DNA of 37,416 nt from Nocardia carnea (GTDB lineage: Bacteria > Actinomycetota > Actinomycetes > Mycobacteriales > Mycobacteriaceae), in NCBI RefSeq assembly GCF_029868325.1, contig NZ_JARWNW010000231.1, positions 1 through 37,416 on the forward strand, read 5' to 3'. The position numbers and the translations under genes were made by a program. This document shows, piece after piece, positions 13,882 through 21,823 of this stretch; positions within the stretch are counted from its first letter, which is position 1, and each line of letters begins with the position of its first letter. The notes below the pieces were generated by a model. That model was not told where the DNA came from. It was given only the letters and a program-made list of their open reading frames with translations, and did not search any database.

Positions 13882-14754
13882 TCATCGGTCGCGTAGGTCC
13901 ATGGCCTCGATCCGCTCCGGATCCCCGATCATCGCTATACCGACGATCTTTCCTTGCCGAATGGTGAAGGTGAAGACAAAGCGTGGTCGACCGCCGACCC
14001 GCCAGACCGCACCCGGCTCCCGATCGATCAGGACGGGCCGGGCGCCGCGGGCGCGACCGTCGAAGATCCGGGCCACAGGATCGGAGCCGACTACTTCGGG
14101 CGCCGCCCCGGCCGCTACGACGGTGTCGTCGGCCCGCAGCACCACGTCCGGGTCGAGGAGCTCGAGCAGGGCGGCGAACTGGCCCATACGCGCGGCGCGC
14201 AGGAAGGCGTCGACGATTTCACGGCGCGCCGTGAGGTCGGTACTCGGGGGCTGATCGTTTCCCTGGACCCGGCGCCGTGCGCGGCTGGCGAGCTGACGGG
14301 TCGCCGCGCTGGAGCGGCCGAGGATCGCGGCGATCTCATCGAAGGGCACGGCGAACATATCGTGCAACACGAAAGCCAGCCGTTCGGCCGGAGACAGGGT
14401 ATCGAGAACGACCATCAGCGCCGATCCGACCGAATCTGCCAGTACCGTTTCCTGCTCGGGTGACATCATGTCGGCGCGCTCCGCGCCGTCGTCGACCACT
14501 TCGGCCCCATAGAGGTCCTCGCGGCGGCTCCTGCGGCGCTGCAGAACATTCAGCGACACCCGCGACACCACAGTGGTGAGCCATGCGGCCAGATTGGCGA
14601 TATCGGACACGTCGGTTCGGCTGTTCAGCCGCATCCAGGTTTCTTGTACCGCGTCGTCGGCGTCGGCGGCCGAGCCCAGCATCCGGTACGCCACGGCGCG
14701 CAGGTGTGCCCGGTTTTCTTCGAACTCCATGACCAGGCGATCGCTGTAGTCCAT
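13882..14754 (-). CDS. ECF sigma factor with SnoaL-like C-terminal domain (SigJ-type)
   Basis: A 290-residue sigma-70 family protein. Region 2 spans about residues 5-75 (H-L-R-A-V-A-Y-R-M-L-G-S-A-A-D-A-D-D-A-V-Q-E-T-W). Region 4 spans about 105-165 (L-S-P-A-E-R-L-A-F-V-L-H-D, F-D-E-I-A-A-I-L-G-R-S). A SnoaL/NTF2-like domain (from about 178) follows, as in SigJ and the ECF41-like groups, where it controls activity in cis. The W-L-P-E-P linker motif that defines ECF41 is not visible; R-R-E-D-L-Y-G is found instead. ATG 14754 has GAAGGG 6 nt upstream. No anti-sigma gene is adjacent. Divergent from a DoxX-like gene through a symmetric TGTCACA promoter region. Confidence 0.9.
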   Translation of the reverse strand: MDYSDRLVMEFEENRAHLRAVAYRMLGSAADADDAVQETWMRLNSRTDVSDIANLAAWLTTVVSRVSLNVLQRRRSRREDLYGAEVVDDGAERADMMSPEQETVLADSVGSALMVVLDTLSPAERLAFVLHDMFAVPFDEIAAILGRSSAATRQLASRARRRVQGNDQPPSTDLTARREIVDAFLRAARMGQFAALLELLDPDVVLRADDTVVAAGAAPEVVGSDPVARIFDGRARGARPVLIDREPGAVWRVGGRPRFVFTFTIRQGKIVGIAMIGDPERIEAMDLRDR

Positions 14755-14810
14755 CCGCCACCCTTCTCGCACGAGGTCTGTCGATAGGTATGACCCCCGG
14801 GAGCCGGCTG

Positions 14811-14863
14811 ATGTGACATGGCGGGGCAGACGGAGATGTCACATTCGCCGGATCCGGACTGTC
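14811..14863. promoter_or_regulatory. Symmetric TGTCACA promoter pair between sigJ-like and doxX-like genes
   Basis: ATGTGACAT (14811-14819) and ATGTCACAT (14836-14844) are exact 9-bp inverted repeats 16 bp apart. On the plus strand TGTCACA (14837-14843) is followed after 16 bp by TGTC (14860-14863). The minus-strand TGTCACA is followed after 16 bp by GGTC. ECF41-type sigma factors use TGTCACA-N16-CGTC, so both halves look like near-consensus promoters read outward. The use of this element by the adjacent sigma factor is inferred. Confidence 0.55.
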
Positions 14864-14920
14864 GGACAGGCAACGGGAAGATCCCGTGTCCCCGTCCATG
14901 CTGCTTCTGGAGGAAACGAA

Positions 14921-15370
14921 ATGACCGATCACCGCACGGTGCCGAGTTGGTTGCGCACCGGTTTCTACTGGTTCGTGGCCGCTGAATTCTTCGTAGGGTT
15001 CGCTACCAAATTCTGGCCCGGGGAGACAATGTTCGGACCCGCATATTCCGAGAAGTTCGCGGATTGGGGTTTCGACCCGAATATGCGTTTCGTAGTCGGG
15101 GCGATCGAGCTGATCTGTGCGATCCTGCTGGTCATCCCACGGAGACAAGCCAGATTCCTGGGCGCCGCGGGGCTGGTGCTGGTGCTGACCGGCGCGGTGA
15201 CCACGCACCTCATCGATGATGGACCCGTTTACCAAGAGGTCTCGGCTCCCCTGCACCTGGTGATCATGCTGTGTATCGCGGCGGTGAACTGGCCGGCCGA
15301 TGTCCGGGAGCTGTTCCGGTGGCGGCGGCCCGCTGTTTCGGACGGTTCACCACAACTGGTCAGTGGGTAG
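14921..15370 (+). CDS. DoxX-like integral membrane protein
   Basis: A 149-residue protein with about four membrane segments. The opening L-R-T-G-F-Y-W-F-V-A-A-E-F-F-V-G-F-A-x-K-F helix, the M-R-F-V-V-G-A-I-E-L helix with I-L-L-V-I-P, and two further hydrophobic helices match the DoxX-like group. GGAGG precedes ATG 14921 by 7 nt. DoxX-like and redox genes are common targets of SigJ/ECF41-type sigma factors, so its position opposite the sigma gene suggests it is the regulon member. Its 3' end overlaps the convergent response-regulator gene by 11 bp. The biochemical function is not established. Confidence 0.82.
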   Translation: MTDHRTVPSWLRTGFYWFVAAEFFVGFATKFWPGETMFGPAYSEKFADWGFDPNMRFVVGAIELICAILLVIPRRQARFLGAAGLVLVLTGAVTTHLIDDGPVYQEVSAPLHLVIMLCIAAVNWPADVRELFRWRRPAVSDGSPQLVSG

Positions 15371-16031
15371 GGGGTTGGCCGAGGGAGCGTAGGTAGATGA
15401 GGGTTGCTTGGACTCGGCGGTCGCCGTCGTGGAGGGGGAGTTTGGCGAAGATGGCGCCGATATGTTTGCGGACAGCGGCTTCCGAGACGGTCAGGACCTC
15501 GGCGATACCGGCATTCGTGCGACCCTCCGCTACCAGCGCGAGCACCTCCCGCTCCCGCGCGGTGAGATCGGCCAGAGGTGTGCGGTGCCGACCGGATTTG
15601 ACCAGCGCCCGGACGACCTCGGGATCGACGATTGTCTCCCCAGTGGCGATCCGGGCGACGTTGTCGAGAAATTGCCGGACGTGACCGACCCGTTCCTTCA
15701 AGAGATAGCCCACGCCGGCGGTCGAATCGTCGCCGAGGAGATCATCCAGGTAGGCGACCGAAACGTACTGTGACAGGACAACTATCGGAAGGCGAGGGTC
15801 ACGGCGGCGTAGTTCGGCGGCGGCGCGGAGGCCGTCGTCGGTGCCGGTGGGTGGCATCCGGACATCGGTGATCACCAGGTCGGGCGTGTAGGCAGCGCAG
15901 GCGTGGACGAGTCCGGGTGCGTCGCCGACCGCTGCGCTCACCTCGTGGCCGGCCGAGGTGAGCACGCTTTCCAACCCGGCCCGTAACAGGGGACTGTCCT
16001 CGGCCAGCACGATCCGTAGTCGGGCTGTCAC
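15360..16031 (-). CDS. NarL/LuxR-type response regulator
   Basis: A 223-residue response regulator. The receiver domain has the acidic pair A-E-D near the start and the phospho-acceptor Asp in L-V-I-T-D-V-R-M-P-P, with the V-L-S-Q-Y strand and the L-L-K-E-R Lys. The C-terminal LuxR helix-turn-helix reads L-T-A-R-E-R-E-V-L-A-L-V-A-E-G-R-T-N-A. The GTG start at 16031 overlaps the kinase stop by 4 bases (GTGA), giving translational coupling. The open frame runs far upstream but only in shadow of the kinase. Third gene of the CPBP-kinase-regulator operon. Confidence 0.92.
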   Translation of the reverse strand: MTARLRIVLAEDSPLLRAGLESVLTSAGHEVSAAVGDAPGLVHACAAYTPDLVITDVRMPPTGTDDGLRAAAELRRRDPRLPIVVLSQYVSVAYLDDLLGDDSTAGVGYLLKERVGHVRQFLDNVARIATGETIVDPEVVRALVKSGRHRTPLADLTAREREVLALVAEGRTNAGIAEVLTVSEAAVRKHIGAIFAKLPLHDGDRRVQATLIYLRSLGQPPTH

Positions 16032-17221
16032 ACCGTGCACTCCATCCGGATAGTTGTCGGGCCGCCGGGCGGGCTGGTCACCGTGAGTTGCCCGTCCAGG
16101 GCCGTGAGACGGCGTTGCAGGCGGTCGAGGCCGTGGCCGTCGACGATATGCGCACCGCCCGGGCCGTTGTCGGTGACGTTCAGCACCCACCGCGAACCGG
16201 TGCGCGCGCCGTGGACGTCGACCCGGGCGGCGTCGGTGTGCCGGGCGACATTGGTGAGGCATTCGGCGACCAGTACGTAGGACATATGCTCGACCGCGGG
16301 TGGCAGGCGGTTGTTGTCGAGGTCGATGTGGATATCGAGCGGCAGGTCTGCGGCGAGGTCGGTCAGCGCCGGTTCCAGTCCTCGTTCGGCCAGTACCCGA
16401 GGGGAGAAACCACGCAGGACGGCCCGGAGTTCGCCCAAGGTTTCGTCGACCTGCCGGTGGGCCTCGGCGGCGAGGCGGCCGGCGGGGCCGTCCGCGTCCT
16501 GTGCTTCGGTCAGTCCCAGGTTCATCGACAATGCGACGAGGCGGTGCTGGACGCGGTCGTGCAGTTCGGATTCGAGGAGTTCCCGTTCGAAACCCTCCGC
16601 TTCCAGCAGCGCCGAGCGGGAACTCTCGATCCGCACGGCCTCGTGGCGCCAACGGTCGGACTCGGGGGTCAGCAGGCTGCGGGCGAGCAGCGCCTCGAGT
16701 GCCGACCAGGCGCCGATGAGAACGAACAGTAAAAGCATGGCGAGCAGGCCCACTCCCGCGGTGATCCAGGCCGCCGTGTTGTTGTCGATCACCCAGGGCC
16801 CGAAGTCGAAGTAATCGTCCCGGACGATGAACGGCGCGACGAGCAGGACCGCGGCGACGGAGAAGCCCAGCGCTGCCAGACAGAACACCGCACCGCCGAA
16901 CACTGCGGTGGCGACGATATAGGTGACGTGCCGGAGCGTGGGCAGGCGATGCGCGGCGCTCGCCTCCCGCACCCGGGTATCGGCCCGGACGGCTGTATCG
17001 GGGTCGATCAGCCGGAGCCGCATACAGTGAAGTCGCAGCATGGGCTCCCACAGGGCAGCCCGCAGCGAACGGGTGAGGCCGAGCAGTAGGACCGGTACGA
17101 GACCGATCACGGTCAATGCCGACAGGACTCCGCCGCACACCACGGCGAGCAGTGCGCGCCACGGCCATGGGGAGAAAAAGTAGCGGGGGCCGGTCCGGAG
17201 TGCGGATCCCATCGCCGTCAC
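16028..17221 (-). CDS. NarL-type sensor histidine kinase
   Basis: A roughly 397-residue HisKA_3-type kinase. The N-terminal part holds about four membrane helices arranged as in the actinobacterial 'sensor domain' group. The phospho-acceptor His is in L-L-E-S-E-L-H-D-R-V-Q-H-R-L, followed by a HATPase with N-V-A-R-H (N-box) and D-N-G-P-G-G, and H-G-L-D-R-L-Q-R-R. The GTG at 17221 overlaps the CPBP gene stop (GTGA), mirroring the kinase-regulator junction; ATG 17212 is a good alternative. Paired with the downstream regulator; the signal is unknown but membrane-related from context. Confidence 0.88.
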   Translation of the reverse strand: MTAMGSALRTGPRYFFSPWPWRALLAVVCGGVLSALTVIGLVPVLLLGLTRSLRAALWEPMLRLHCMRLRLIDPDTAVRADTRVREASAAHRLPTLRHVTYIVATAVFGGAVFCLAALGFSVAAVLLVAPFIVRDDYFDFGPWVIDNNTAAWITAGVGLLAMLLLFVLIGAWSALEALLARSLLTPESDRWRHEAVRIESSRSALLEAEGFERELLESELHDRVQHRLVALSMNLGLTEAQDADGPAGRLAAEAHRQVDETLGELRAVLRGFSPRVLAERGLEPALTDLAADLPLDIHIDLDNNRLPPAVEHMSYVLVAECLTNVARHTDAARVDVHGARTGSRWVLNVTDNGPGGAHIVDGHGLDRLQRRLTALDGQLTVTSPPGGPTTIRMECTV

Positions 17222-18096
17222 CGCCCGGACTTCGGCTCGGCGTTGCGCGGACCGCCGAGTCTCGTCGTCACGACGATCCACGCGACTACCGGCGAATACG
17301 CTGCGCACATCAGCAGAGTAATGGAAGCGCCGGAGGGCCCCGCGTTACCGACGAACAGTTCGAGTCCCAGCGCGACCACGAGATTACTGCCGCCGTGGAG
17401 CAGCGCGGGCGGCCACACCGACCCACTACGCGCCCACAACCAGCCGATCAGGAACTCCAGTTCGATCGACAGCGGCAGCCACAACAGCATGGCGATGAAC
17501 GCATCCGCGGCCGAACCACCCGAACCCAGGTAACCCAGCCACGGCAGCGGCCAATGCCATACACCCCAGATCACGCCGGTCGCGAAGGTCGTGGCCACGG
17601 GGCGGCCGGGGAGGAGGCGGTCGCGGAGATAGGTGGTCCAGCCGAACTCCTCGCCGAAGAAAATCGGAGCCGCCACTATCGGGACGAGCGGGGCGAGCAC
17701 CAGGAACAGCAAGGTGCCGGAGTTGAAATCCTGCAGCTCCGGACTCCACATTCCCAGCAGCACCGCAAGCATGAGCGCGACAGCGAGAATGCCGATCGGC
17801 AGCAGGGCCGCGATCGGATACGACCGCCACTGCGTGCGGAGTTTCAGCCGAAGTCCGGAATCGGCGAAACCTTCCCGGGTGACCCACCGGCGGGTGATGA
17901 TCGCCGCGAGCGCAGGGGTGAAAGCGCCGGTCAGCAATTGGACGACCGGATTGTCGAGGGTGTACCCGGCCGCTCCGGCGATACCCCACGGGATCCATGT
18001 GCCCGCGAACGCGAGCAGCAGGAACCAGAGGATGCCTTTCCGGCGCGTTGCGGTGCTGCGGCCGAACGGCTCCCGATCGGTCAACGCTGTAGTCAT
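17218..18096 (-). CDS. CPBP-family intramembrane metalloprotease-like protein
   Basis: A 292-residue protein with about eight membrane segments. The CAAX/CPBP motifs are visible: F-G-E-E-F-G-W-T-T-Y-L (motif 1), I-W-G-V-W-H-W-P (motif 2) and L-L-H-G-G-S-N (motif 3). The Glu pair and both His residues for the zinc-type site remain, but the Arg of the usual E-E-x-x-x-R is Thr here. First gene of a coupled unit with a histidine kinase and response regulator, so it may take part in membrane signalling or be a target of that system. Function beyond the fold is uncertain. Confidence 0.82.
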   Translation of the reverse strand: MTTALTDREPFGRSTATRRKGILWFLLLAFAGTWIPWGIAGAAGYTLDNPVVQLLTGAFTPALAAIITRRWVTREGFADSGLRLKLRTQWRSYPIAALLPIGILAVALMLAVLLGMWSPELQDFNSGTLLFLVLAPLVPIVAAPIFFGEEFGWTTYLRDRLLPGRPVATTFATGVIWGVWHWPLPWLGYLGSGGSAADAFIAMLLWLPLSIELEFLIGWLWARSGSVWPPALLHGGSNLVVALGLELFVGNAGPSGASITLLMCAAYSPVVAWIVVTTRLGGPRNAEPKSGR

Positions 18097-18169
18097 GCCT
18101 CGATTACACGGCGTCGTCCGCGGGAAATCGGTGGTGAACGGGACCGTTTCATGGTCGCGTACGCGCTAC

Positions 18170-18730
18170 TTATGGGCGCCGCAGCGCGTCGTCGAGGAGT
18201 CCGCGGATATGTTCAGGGTCGGCGCCTCGGTCACCGAGCAGGATCGCCGCGCACAATCCGTCGCAGAGCGCGACGAAAGCCTCGACGACATCGGGGTCGT
18301 CGGATTGTGTCCGGGCAAGTTCCGCGACGCTGTCGCGCCAACTCCACGCCGCGGGACGCAGTGCGGGCCGGCGAGCCGCCAGGGTGGACAGTTCCCGTTC
18401 GGCGAGCGCGCGCTCCCGGCCTGGACCTGCGGATTCGGCGATGAGCCGGGCGAGCCCGTCCAACGGGTCGTCGGCGGTGTCGATCAGTTCGCGGATGCGC
18501 TGCGTGTAGGCGTCGGTGACGCTGGTCAGGGCGGCGACCAGAAGATCGTCCAGGGTGGCGAAGTAGTAGAGAGTGAGGCTGGTGGTGATACCGGCTTCCT
18601 TGGCCACGGTTCGGTGGGTCACGCCGGCGGCGCCGTCGCGGTGCACGATCGTGAGCGTTGCCTCGATGATCTGAGCTCGGCGCTGCCGGCCGCGCACTTT
18701 GCGGCCGTCGACAGTGTCCTGTTCGGTCAT
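18170..18730 (-). CDS. TetR-family regulator of the adjacent efflux pump
   Basis: A 186-residue TetR protein. Helix-turn-helix at about residues 15-65 (R-R-A-Q-I-I-E-A-T-L-T-I-V, then V-A-K-E-A-G-I-T-T-S-L-T-L-Y-Y-F). G-A-G-A-V-T-H-R-T-like spacing and an Ala/Leu-rich ligand domain follow. GAGAGGA precedes ATG 18730. It lies 10 bp after the MFS pump gene on the same strand, so the two share a transcript, and it probably represses from the 33-bp dyad upstream of the pump. LfrR controls LfrA in a similar locus in Mycobacterium smegmatis. Confidence 0.9.
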   Translation of the reverse strand: MTEQDTVDGRKVRGRQRRAQIIEATLTIVHRDGAAGVTHRTVAKEAGITTSLTLYYFATLDDLLVAALTSVTDAYTQRIRELIDTADDPLDGLARLIAESAGPGRERALAERELSTLAARRPALRPAAWSWRDSVAELARTQSDDPDVVEAFVALCDGLCAAILLGDRGADPEHIRGLLDDALRRP

Positions 18731-18740
18731 CGTGGTCCTC

Positions 18741-20288
18741 TCACCGATTGTCGCCGTGGGTCGAGGCTATCGGTTCCGCAGGGTGGCCCGTGGAACCGAT
18801 CGGGTGGAGACGGCGCAGCATCCGGAAACAGACAACGGCGGCAGCGGCGACAGCGGTACCTGCCGCGATCGCGGCGATATTGAGGCCGCTGGTGAACGCC
18901 TCCCGGGCAGGTCGAAGAGCGTCTGCCGGTAGCTGTTCCATCACAGATATCGCGCCGGAGAGGCTGTCGTCGTAGGACTCGGCCACCGAGCGGGGTGCGC
19001 CGGCCGGGGCTGCCGCCATGATCCGGTAGACCGCCGTGGTGAGGCTTCCCATCAGCGCGACCCCGGCCGCGATCCCCAGTTCCTGCACCGTCTCCGACAA
19101 TGCGGCCGCCGAACCGGACCTTTCCGCGGGTGCCGCGCTCACGACGATTTCGGTGCCGAGAGCGGCGATGACACCCAATCCCAGATAAACGAATCCGAAG
19201 CCGGCCACAACCGTGGGCTTGCTGTCCGTTCCCGCTACGGCAATCAAGGCGTATCCGATCAACGACAGTGCCAGCGTGCCTGCCATGACGATCCCTGGTG
19301 GGACGCGGCCGGCGAGCACCGGCGCACCGATCCCGCCGATCAGCATCGCCAGGGCGGGTGGGCCCATCCACAATCCGGCTACCAGCGGCGAGAGCCCGTC
19401 GACGAACTGCAGGTACTGGGTGACCAGGTACATCACCCCACCGAATCCGGCCAAACCGATCAGCAGGACCGACAGGGCAGCGGCGAAAGTCCGGTTGGTG
19501 AAGAGCCTGATATCGAGCAGCGGCTCGCGGAGGCGCAGTTGACGGCGGACGAAGGCAACGGCCGCGGCACCACCCAGCGCGGCGGCGGCCACAGCCTGGG
19601 CATCGATACTGTGCGCGGCGGCATGCTTGATCGCAAAGATGGCCGGAAGCAACGCTGCCAGCGATAACGCGACGCTCCACAGATCGAGCCGGGTGGTTTC
19701 GCTACGGAATTCGGGCAGCAGTGCCGGCGCCGCCGCCAGCGTCACCACGCTGACGGGCACCGCGATCAGAAACACTGCACCCCACCAGAAATGGGCGAGG
19801 AGGATACCGCCCGCAATCGGCCCGGCCGCCATTCCCAGGGCGAACATCGTCGCCCATAGCCCGATCGCCGCCGCCCGCTGCCGGGCGTCGGCGAACATAT
19901 TGCTGATCAGGGACAAGGTGGACGGCATCAGCGTCGCCCCGGCCACGCCCAGCAGCGCCCGCGCGGCAATGAGCCAGGGCGCACTTGTAGCGAAGGCGGC
20001 GAAGACCGAGACCGCGCCGAATGCGGCCATACCGATCATCAGCAGGCGCCGGCGCCCGATCCGGTCGCCCAGCGACCCCATCGTGATCAGGAAGCCGGCG
20101 ATGAGGAATCCGTACGCGTCCATGATCCACAACGTCTCGGTGGCGGTCGGTTGCAGGTCCGCGGTCAGATTCGGGACGACGAGGTAGAGCGCTGTGACAT
20201 CGAGACCCAGCAGCACTGTCGGCAACATCAGCACCGCCAGGCCGGCCCACTGCCGCCGCCTGGGGACGGGCGCCGGGCGTATGTTCAT
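18741..20288 (-). CDS. MFS multidrug efflux pump (QacA/SmvA/LfrA-like, 14 TM)
   Basis: A 515-residue drug:H+ antiporter with 14 predicted membrane segments. G-L-D-V-T-A-L-Y-L-V-V-P-N-L motif near TM1, W-I-M-D-A-Y-G-F-L-I-A-G in TM2 and G-S-L-G-D-R-I-G-R-R-R-L-L in loop 2-3 are hallmarks of the QacA/SmvA/LfrA group, which exports quaternary ammonium compounds, dyes and some fluoroquinolones. Substrates here are inferred from the family. GGAG lies 6 nt before ATG 20288. Followed by its TetR regulator; a dyad at 20306-20338 covers the promoter. Confidence 0.92.
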   Translation of the reverse strand: MNIRPAPVPRRRQWAGLAVLMLPTVLLGLDVTALYLVVPNLTADLQPTATETLWIMDAYGFLIAGFLITMGSLGDRIGRRRLLMIGMAAFGAVSVFAAFATSAPWLIAARALLGVAGATLMPSTLSLISNMFADARQRAAAIGLWATMFALGMAAGPIAGGILLAHFWWGAVFLIAVPVSVVTLAAAPALLPEFRSETTRLDLWSVALSLAALLPAIFAIKHAAAHSIDAQAVAAAALGGAAAVAFVRRQLRLREPLLDIRLFTNRTFAAALSVLLIGLAGFGGVMYLVTQYLQFVDGLSPLVAGLWMGPPALAMLIGGIGAPVLAGRVPPGIVMAGTLALSLIGYALIAVAGTDSKPTVVAGFGFVYLGLGVIAALGTEIVVSAAPAERSGSAAALSETVQELGIAAGVALMGSLTTAVYRIMAAAPAGAPRSVAESYDDSLSGAISVMEQLPADALRPAREAFTSGLNIAAIAAGTAVAAAAVVCFRMLRRLHPIGSTGHPAEPIASTHGDNR

Positions 20289-20305
20289 CGCAAACTCCGA
20301 TCTAG

Positions 20306-20338
20306 TTGAACGGACGTACTAGTTGTACCATCGTTCAA
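20306..20338. promoter_or_regulatory. Putative TetR operator of the efflux operon
   Basis: Nested dyad centred at 20322: outer arms TTGAACG (20306-20312) and CGTTCAA (20332-20338), and inner GTAC (20316-20319) and GTAC (20325-20328) with the same axis. It lies 18-50 bp upstream of the pump start. Length and symmetry suit a pair of TetR dimers, but binding is inferred. Confidence 0.55.
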
Positions 20339-20410
20339 GATGATCGGGAAGTGAGTACGGTGCAGCCCGGGACGGATGGTCCGGTGTCCTCGATTCGGGC
20401 CGGGTTCGGG

Positions 20411-20890
20411 TTATGTGGCCGTTTCGTCGGCGAGGCGTTGGAGGTAGGTGGCGAATCGGTGCCGGTCGTCGGCGGGCCAGGTGGCGGTGAGGTGGTCGAA
20501 GCAATCGCGTTGCCAGGCGTGGGCCGCGTCCAGGAGGTGGGTGCCGGATTCGGTGGGTTCGAGGGTTACGCGTCGGCGGTCCTGCGGTGAGGTGGCGCGG
20601 GTGAGGTAGCCGGCGGTGGTGGCGTCGCGGACCATGCGGCTGGCGCCGGAGTGGTCGATACCGAGTTGGGTCGCGATATCGGTGACGGTGGCTTCCTCAC
20701 GGATGCGCAGGGCGGCGGCGACAGCTTCGAGGACCTGGATGTGCTGAATGCGACCGGTGTCGGCGGGCGGAGCGGCGTGTTCGTCGAAAACCCGGCCGCT
20801 CCAGCGGCGGGACCAGAAGCGGACCAGGCGGAAAAGGGCCGGCCCGCCGTCGGCCGGGGTGGGGTCGGGGGTGTCACACACACTCGACAT
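20411..20890 (-). CDS. MarR-family transcriptional regulator
   Basis: A 159-residue winged-helix regulator with the MarR core: L-E-A-V-A-A-A-L-R-I-R-E-E-A-T-V, the recognition helix D-H-S-G-A-S-R-M-V-R-D, and the wing R-A-T-S-P-Q-D-R-R-R-V-T-L-E-P-T, whose D-x-R-R signature is diagnostic. Divergent from a glyoxalase-fold gene through a very large inverted repeat. The ATG at 20890 lies inside the repeat; a GTG 9 bases later (20881) sits 7 nt after a minus-strand TACAAT and may be the true leaderless start. The ligand is unknown, probably an electrophile or drug in view of the neighbour. Confidence 0.88.
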   Translation of the reverse strand: MSSVCDTPDPTPADGGPALFRLVRFWSRRWSGRVFDEHAAPPADTGRIQHIQVLEAVAAALRIREEATVTDIATQLGIDHSGASRMVRDATTAGYLTRATSPQDRRRVTLEPTESGTHLLDAAHAWQRDCFDHLTATWPADDRHRFATYLQRLADETAT

Positions 20891-20934
20891 TGTATGCGTT
20901 ACGCACGTATATTTATGTGCGTAACACATACAAT
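20889..20934. promoter_or_regulatory. Large dyad operator between marR and glyoxalase-like gene
   Basis: Arms ATTGTATGCGTTACGCAC (20889-20906) and GTGCGTAACACATACAAT (20917-20934) pair with one mismatch over 18 bp around a 10-bp AT-rich centre. Each outer end contains TACAAT reading outward, so the dyad holds a -10 box for each divergent gene. Inner GCGTTACGC is itself a palindrome, suggesting more than one MarR dimer. Confidence 0.65.
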
Positions 20935-20950
20935 CCTGGAGGGAGCCGAT

Positions 20951-21322
20951 ATGACCATCGTGCTGAATCACACGATCGTCCCCGCGACCGATAAACACGG
21001 CTCAGCGACGTTCTTCGCGGAACTGATGGGACTCTCGGTGTCGCCGCCCGCCGGGCCGTTCGCTCCGGTGCGCGTGAACGACGACCTGACCCTCGACTTC
21101 GACGACCGCAGTCGCGTCGAACCCGGTCACTATGCGTTCCTCGTGGACGATGCCACCTTCGACGCGGTTCTCGGGCGGCTCGCGCAGTGGCCCGCCGTCG
21201 ACTACGGGTCGGGGCCGGAGAACGGCTGGGACCGGCAGATCAACCGGTTGTCCGGGGGCCGCGGGGTCTACGTTCGCGACCCCGACAGCCACAGTTACGA
21301 GCTCTTCACCGTGGTGCCCTGA
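20951..21322 (+). CDS. VOC/glyoxalase-fold protein
   Basis: A 123-residue single-domain protein of the vicinal-oxygen-chelate superfamily. L-N-H-T-I-V-P starts the first beta-alpha-beta unit; D-L-T-L-D-F, Y-A-F-L-V-D-D and the late Y-V-R-D-P-D-S-H-S-Y-E-L-F carry the expected metal-ligand-type His and Glu. The family includes glyoxalases, dioxygenases and drug-binding resistance proteins; which applies is open. GGAGGG precedes ATG 20951 by 6 nt. The gene is probably repressed by the divergent MarR protein. Confidence 0.85.
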   Translation: MTIVLNHTIVPATDKHGSATFFAELMGLSVSPPAGPFAPVRVNDDLTLDFDDRSRVEPGHYAFLVDDATFDAVLGRLAQWPAVDYGSGPENGWDRQINRLSGGRGVYVRDPDSHSYELFTVVP

Positions 21323-21529
21323 GGTACTTCGCCCGGCATCGCGGCATGAAAGTCCGGTTCGGGCAGGCGAACCGGTAGTCGGACGGTAAACGCTTGCGTC
21401 TCACTCCTGCCGAGCGTTTCCGCGCGGACGAGGTCGAGCATGCTCGGGTTGTCCGCGCTCGAGGTGACGACGTATCGGCGGCCCGGCGAAAGGGTGGCCG
21501 ACCGTCGGCCGACGTGGGAGGCTGGCGCA

Positions 21530-21823
21530 ATGGATCAGCCGCAGCCGACCGTCGTTGCCGTCTACGACGTCGGTTCTTCCGAACATCGCAGGGTAGCCGA
21601 ATTCCGGGTAGGTGCTACCGGTACCGCAGTCCTTCATATCGCGAACCCGGCCGGCTGCCTGATGGCGCAGCGCTGGTTCGAGCGCGGTGTCCGGGCCGGT
21701 CCGGAGACCGCCGGGCTCATCGGCCCGGAGCGAGGCAGGGAATTCCTTCGTGCCCTGCTCGGCCTACCGGATATGAGCTACTACCGCGTGGTCGATGAAA
21801 GTGCGCCCACCGCCGGGCCGTGA
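21530..21823 (+). CDS. Small protein coupled to a downstream PI3/4-kinase-like gene
   Basis: A 97-residue protein of unknown family. It reads V-V-A-V-Y-D-V-G, then V-A-E-F-R-V-G-A-T-G-T-A-V-L, and a helical C-terminal half with G-R-E-F-L-R-A-L-L-G-L-P. It is slightly acidic, with no signal peptide, membrane segment or helix-turn-helix. Its stop overlaps the kinase start (GTGA), so the two proteins are made together. ATG 21530 is preferred over an in-frame ATG at 21440, which adds non-conserved-looking residues. A regulator or antitoxin-like partner of the kinase is a possible role, inferred only from coupling. Confidence 0.7.
   Translation: MDQPQPTVVAVYDVGSSEHRRVAEFRVGATGTAVLHIANPAGCLMAQRWFERGVRAGPETAGLIGPERGREFLRALLGLPDMSYYRVVDESAPTAGP

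Noticed and set aside
16032..17168. Upstream extension of the response-regulator frame
   Set aside because: It overlaps the histidine kinase in another frame and is Arg/Pro-rich; the receiver domain starts just after GTG 16031.
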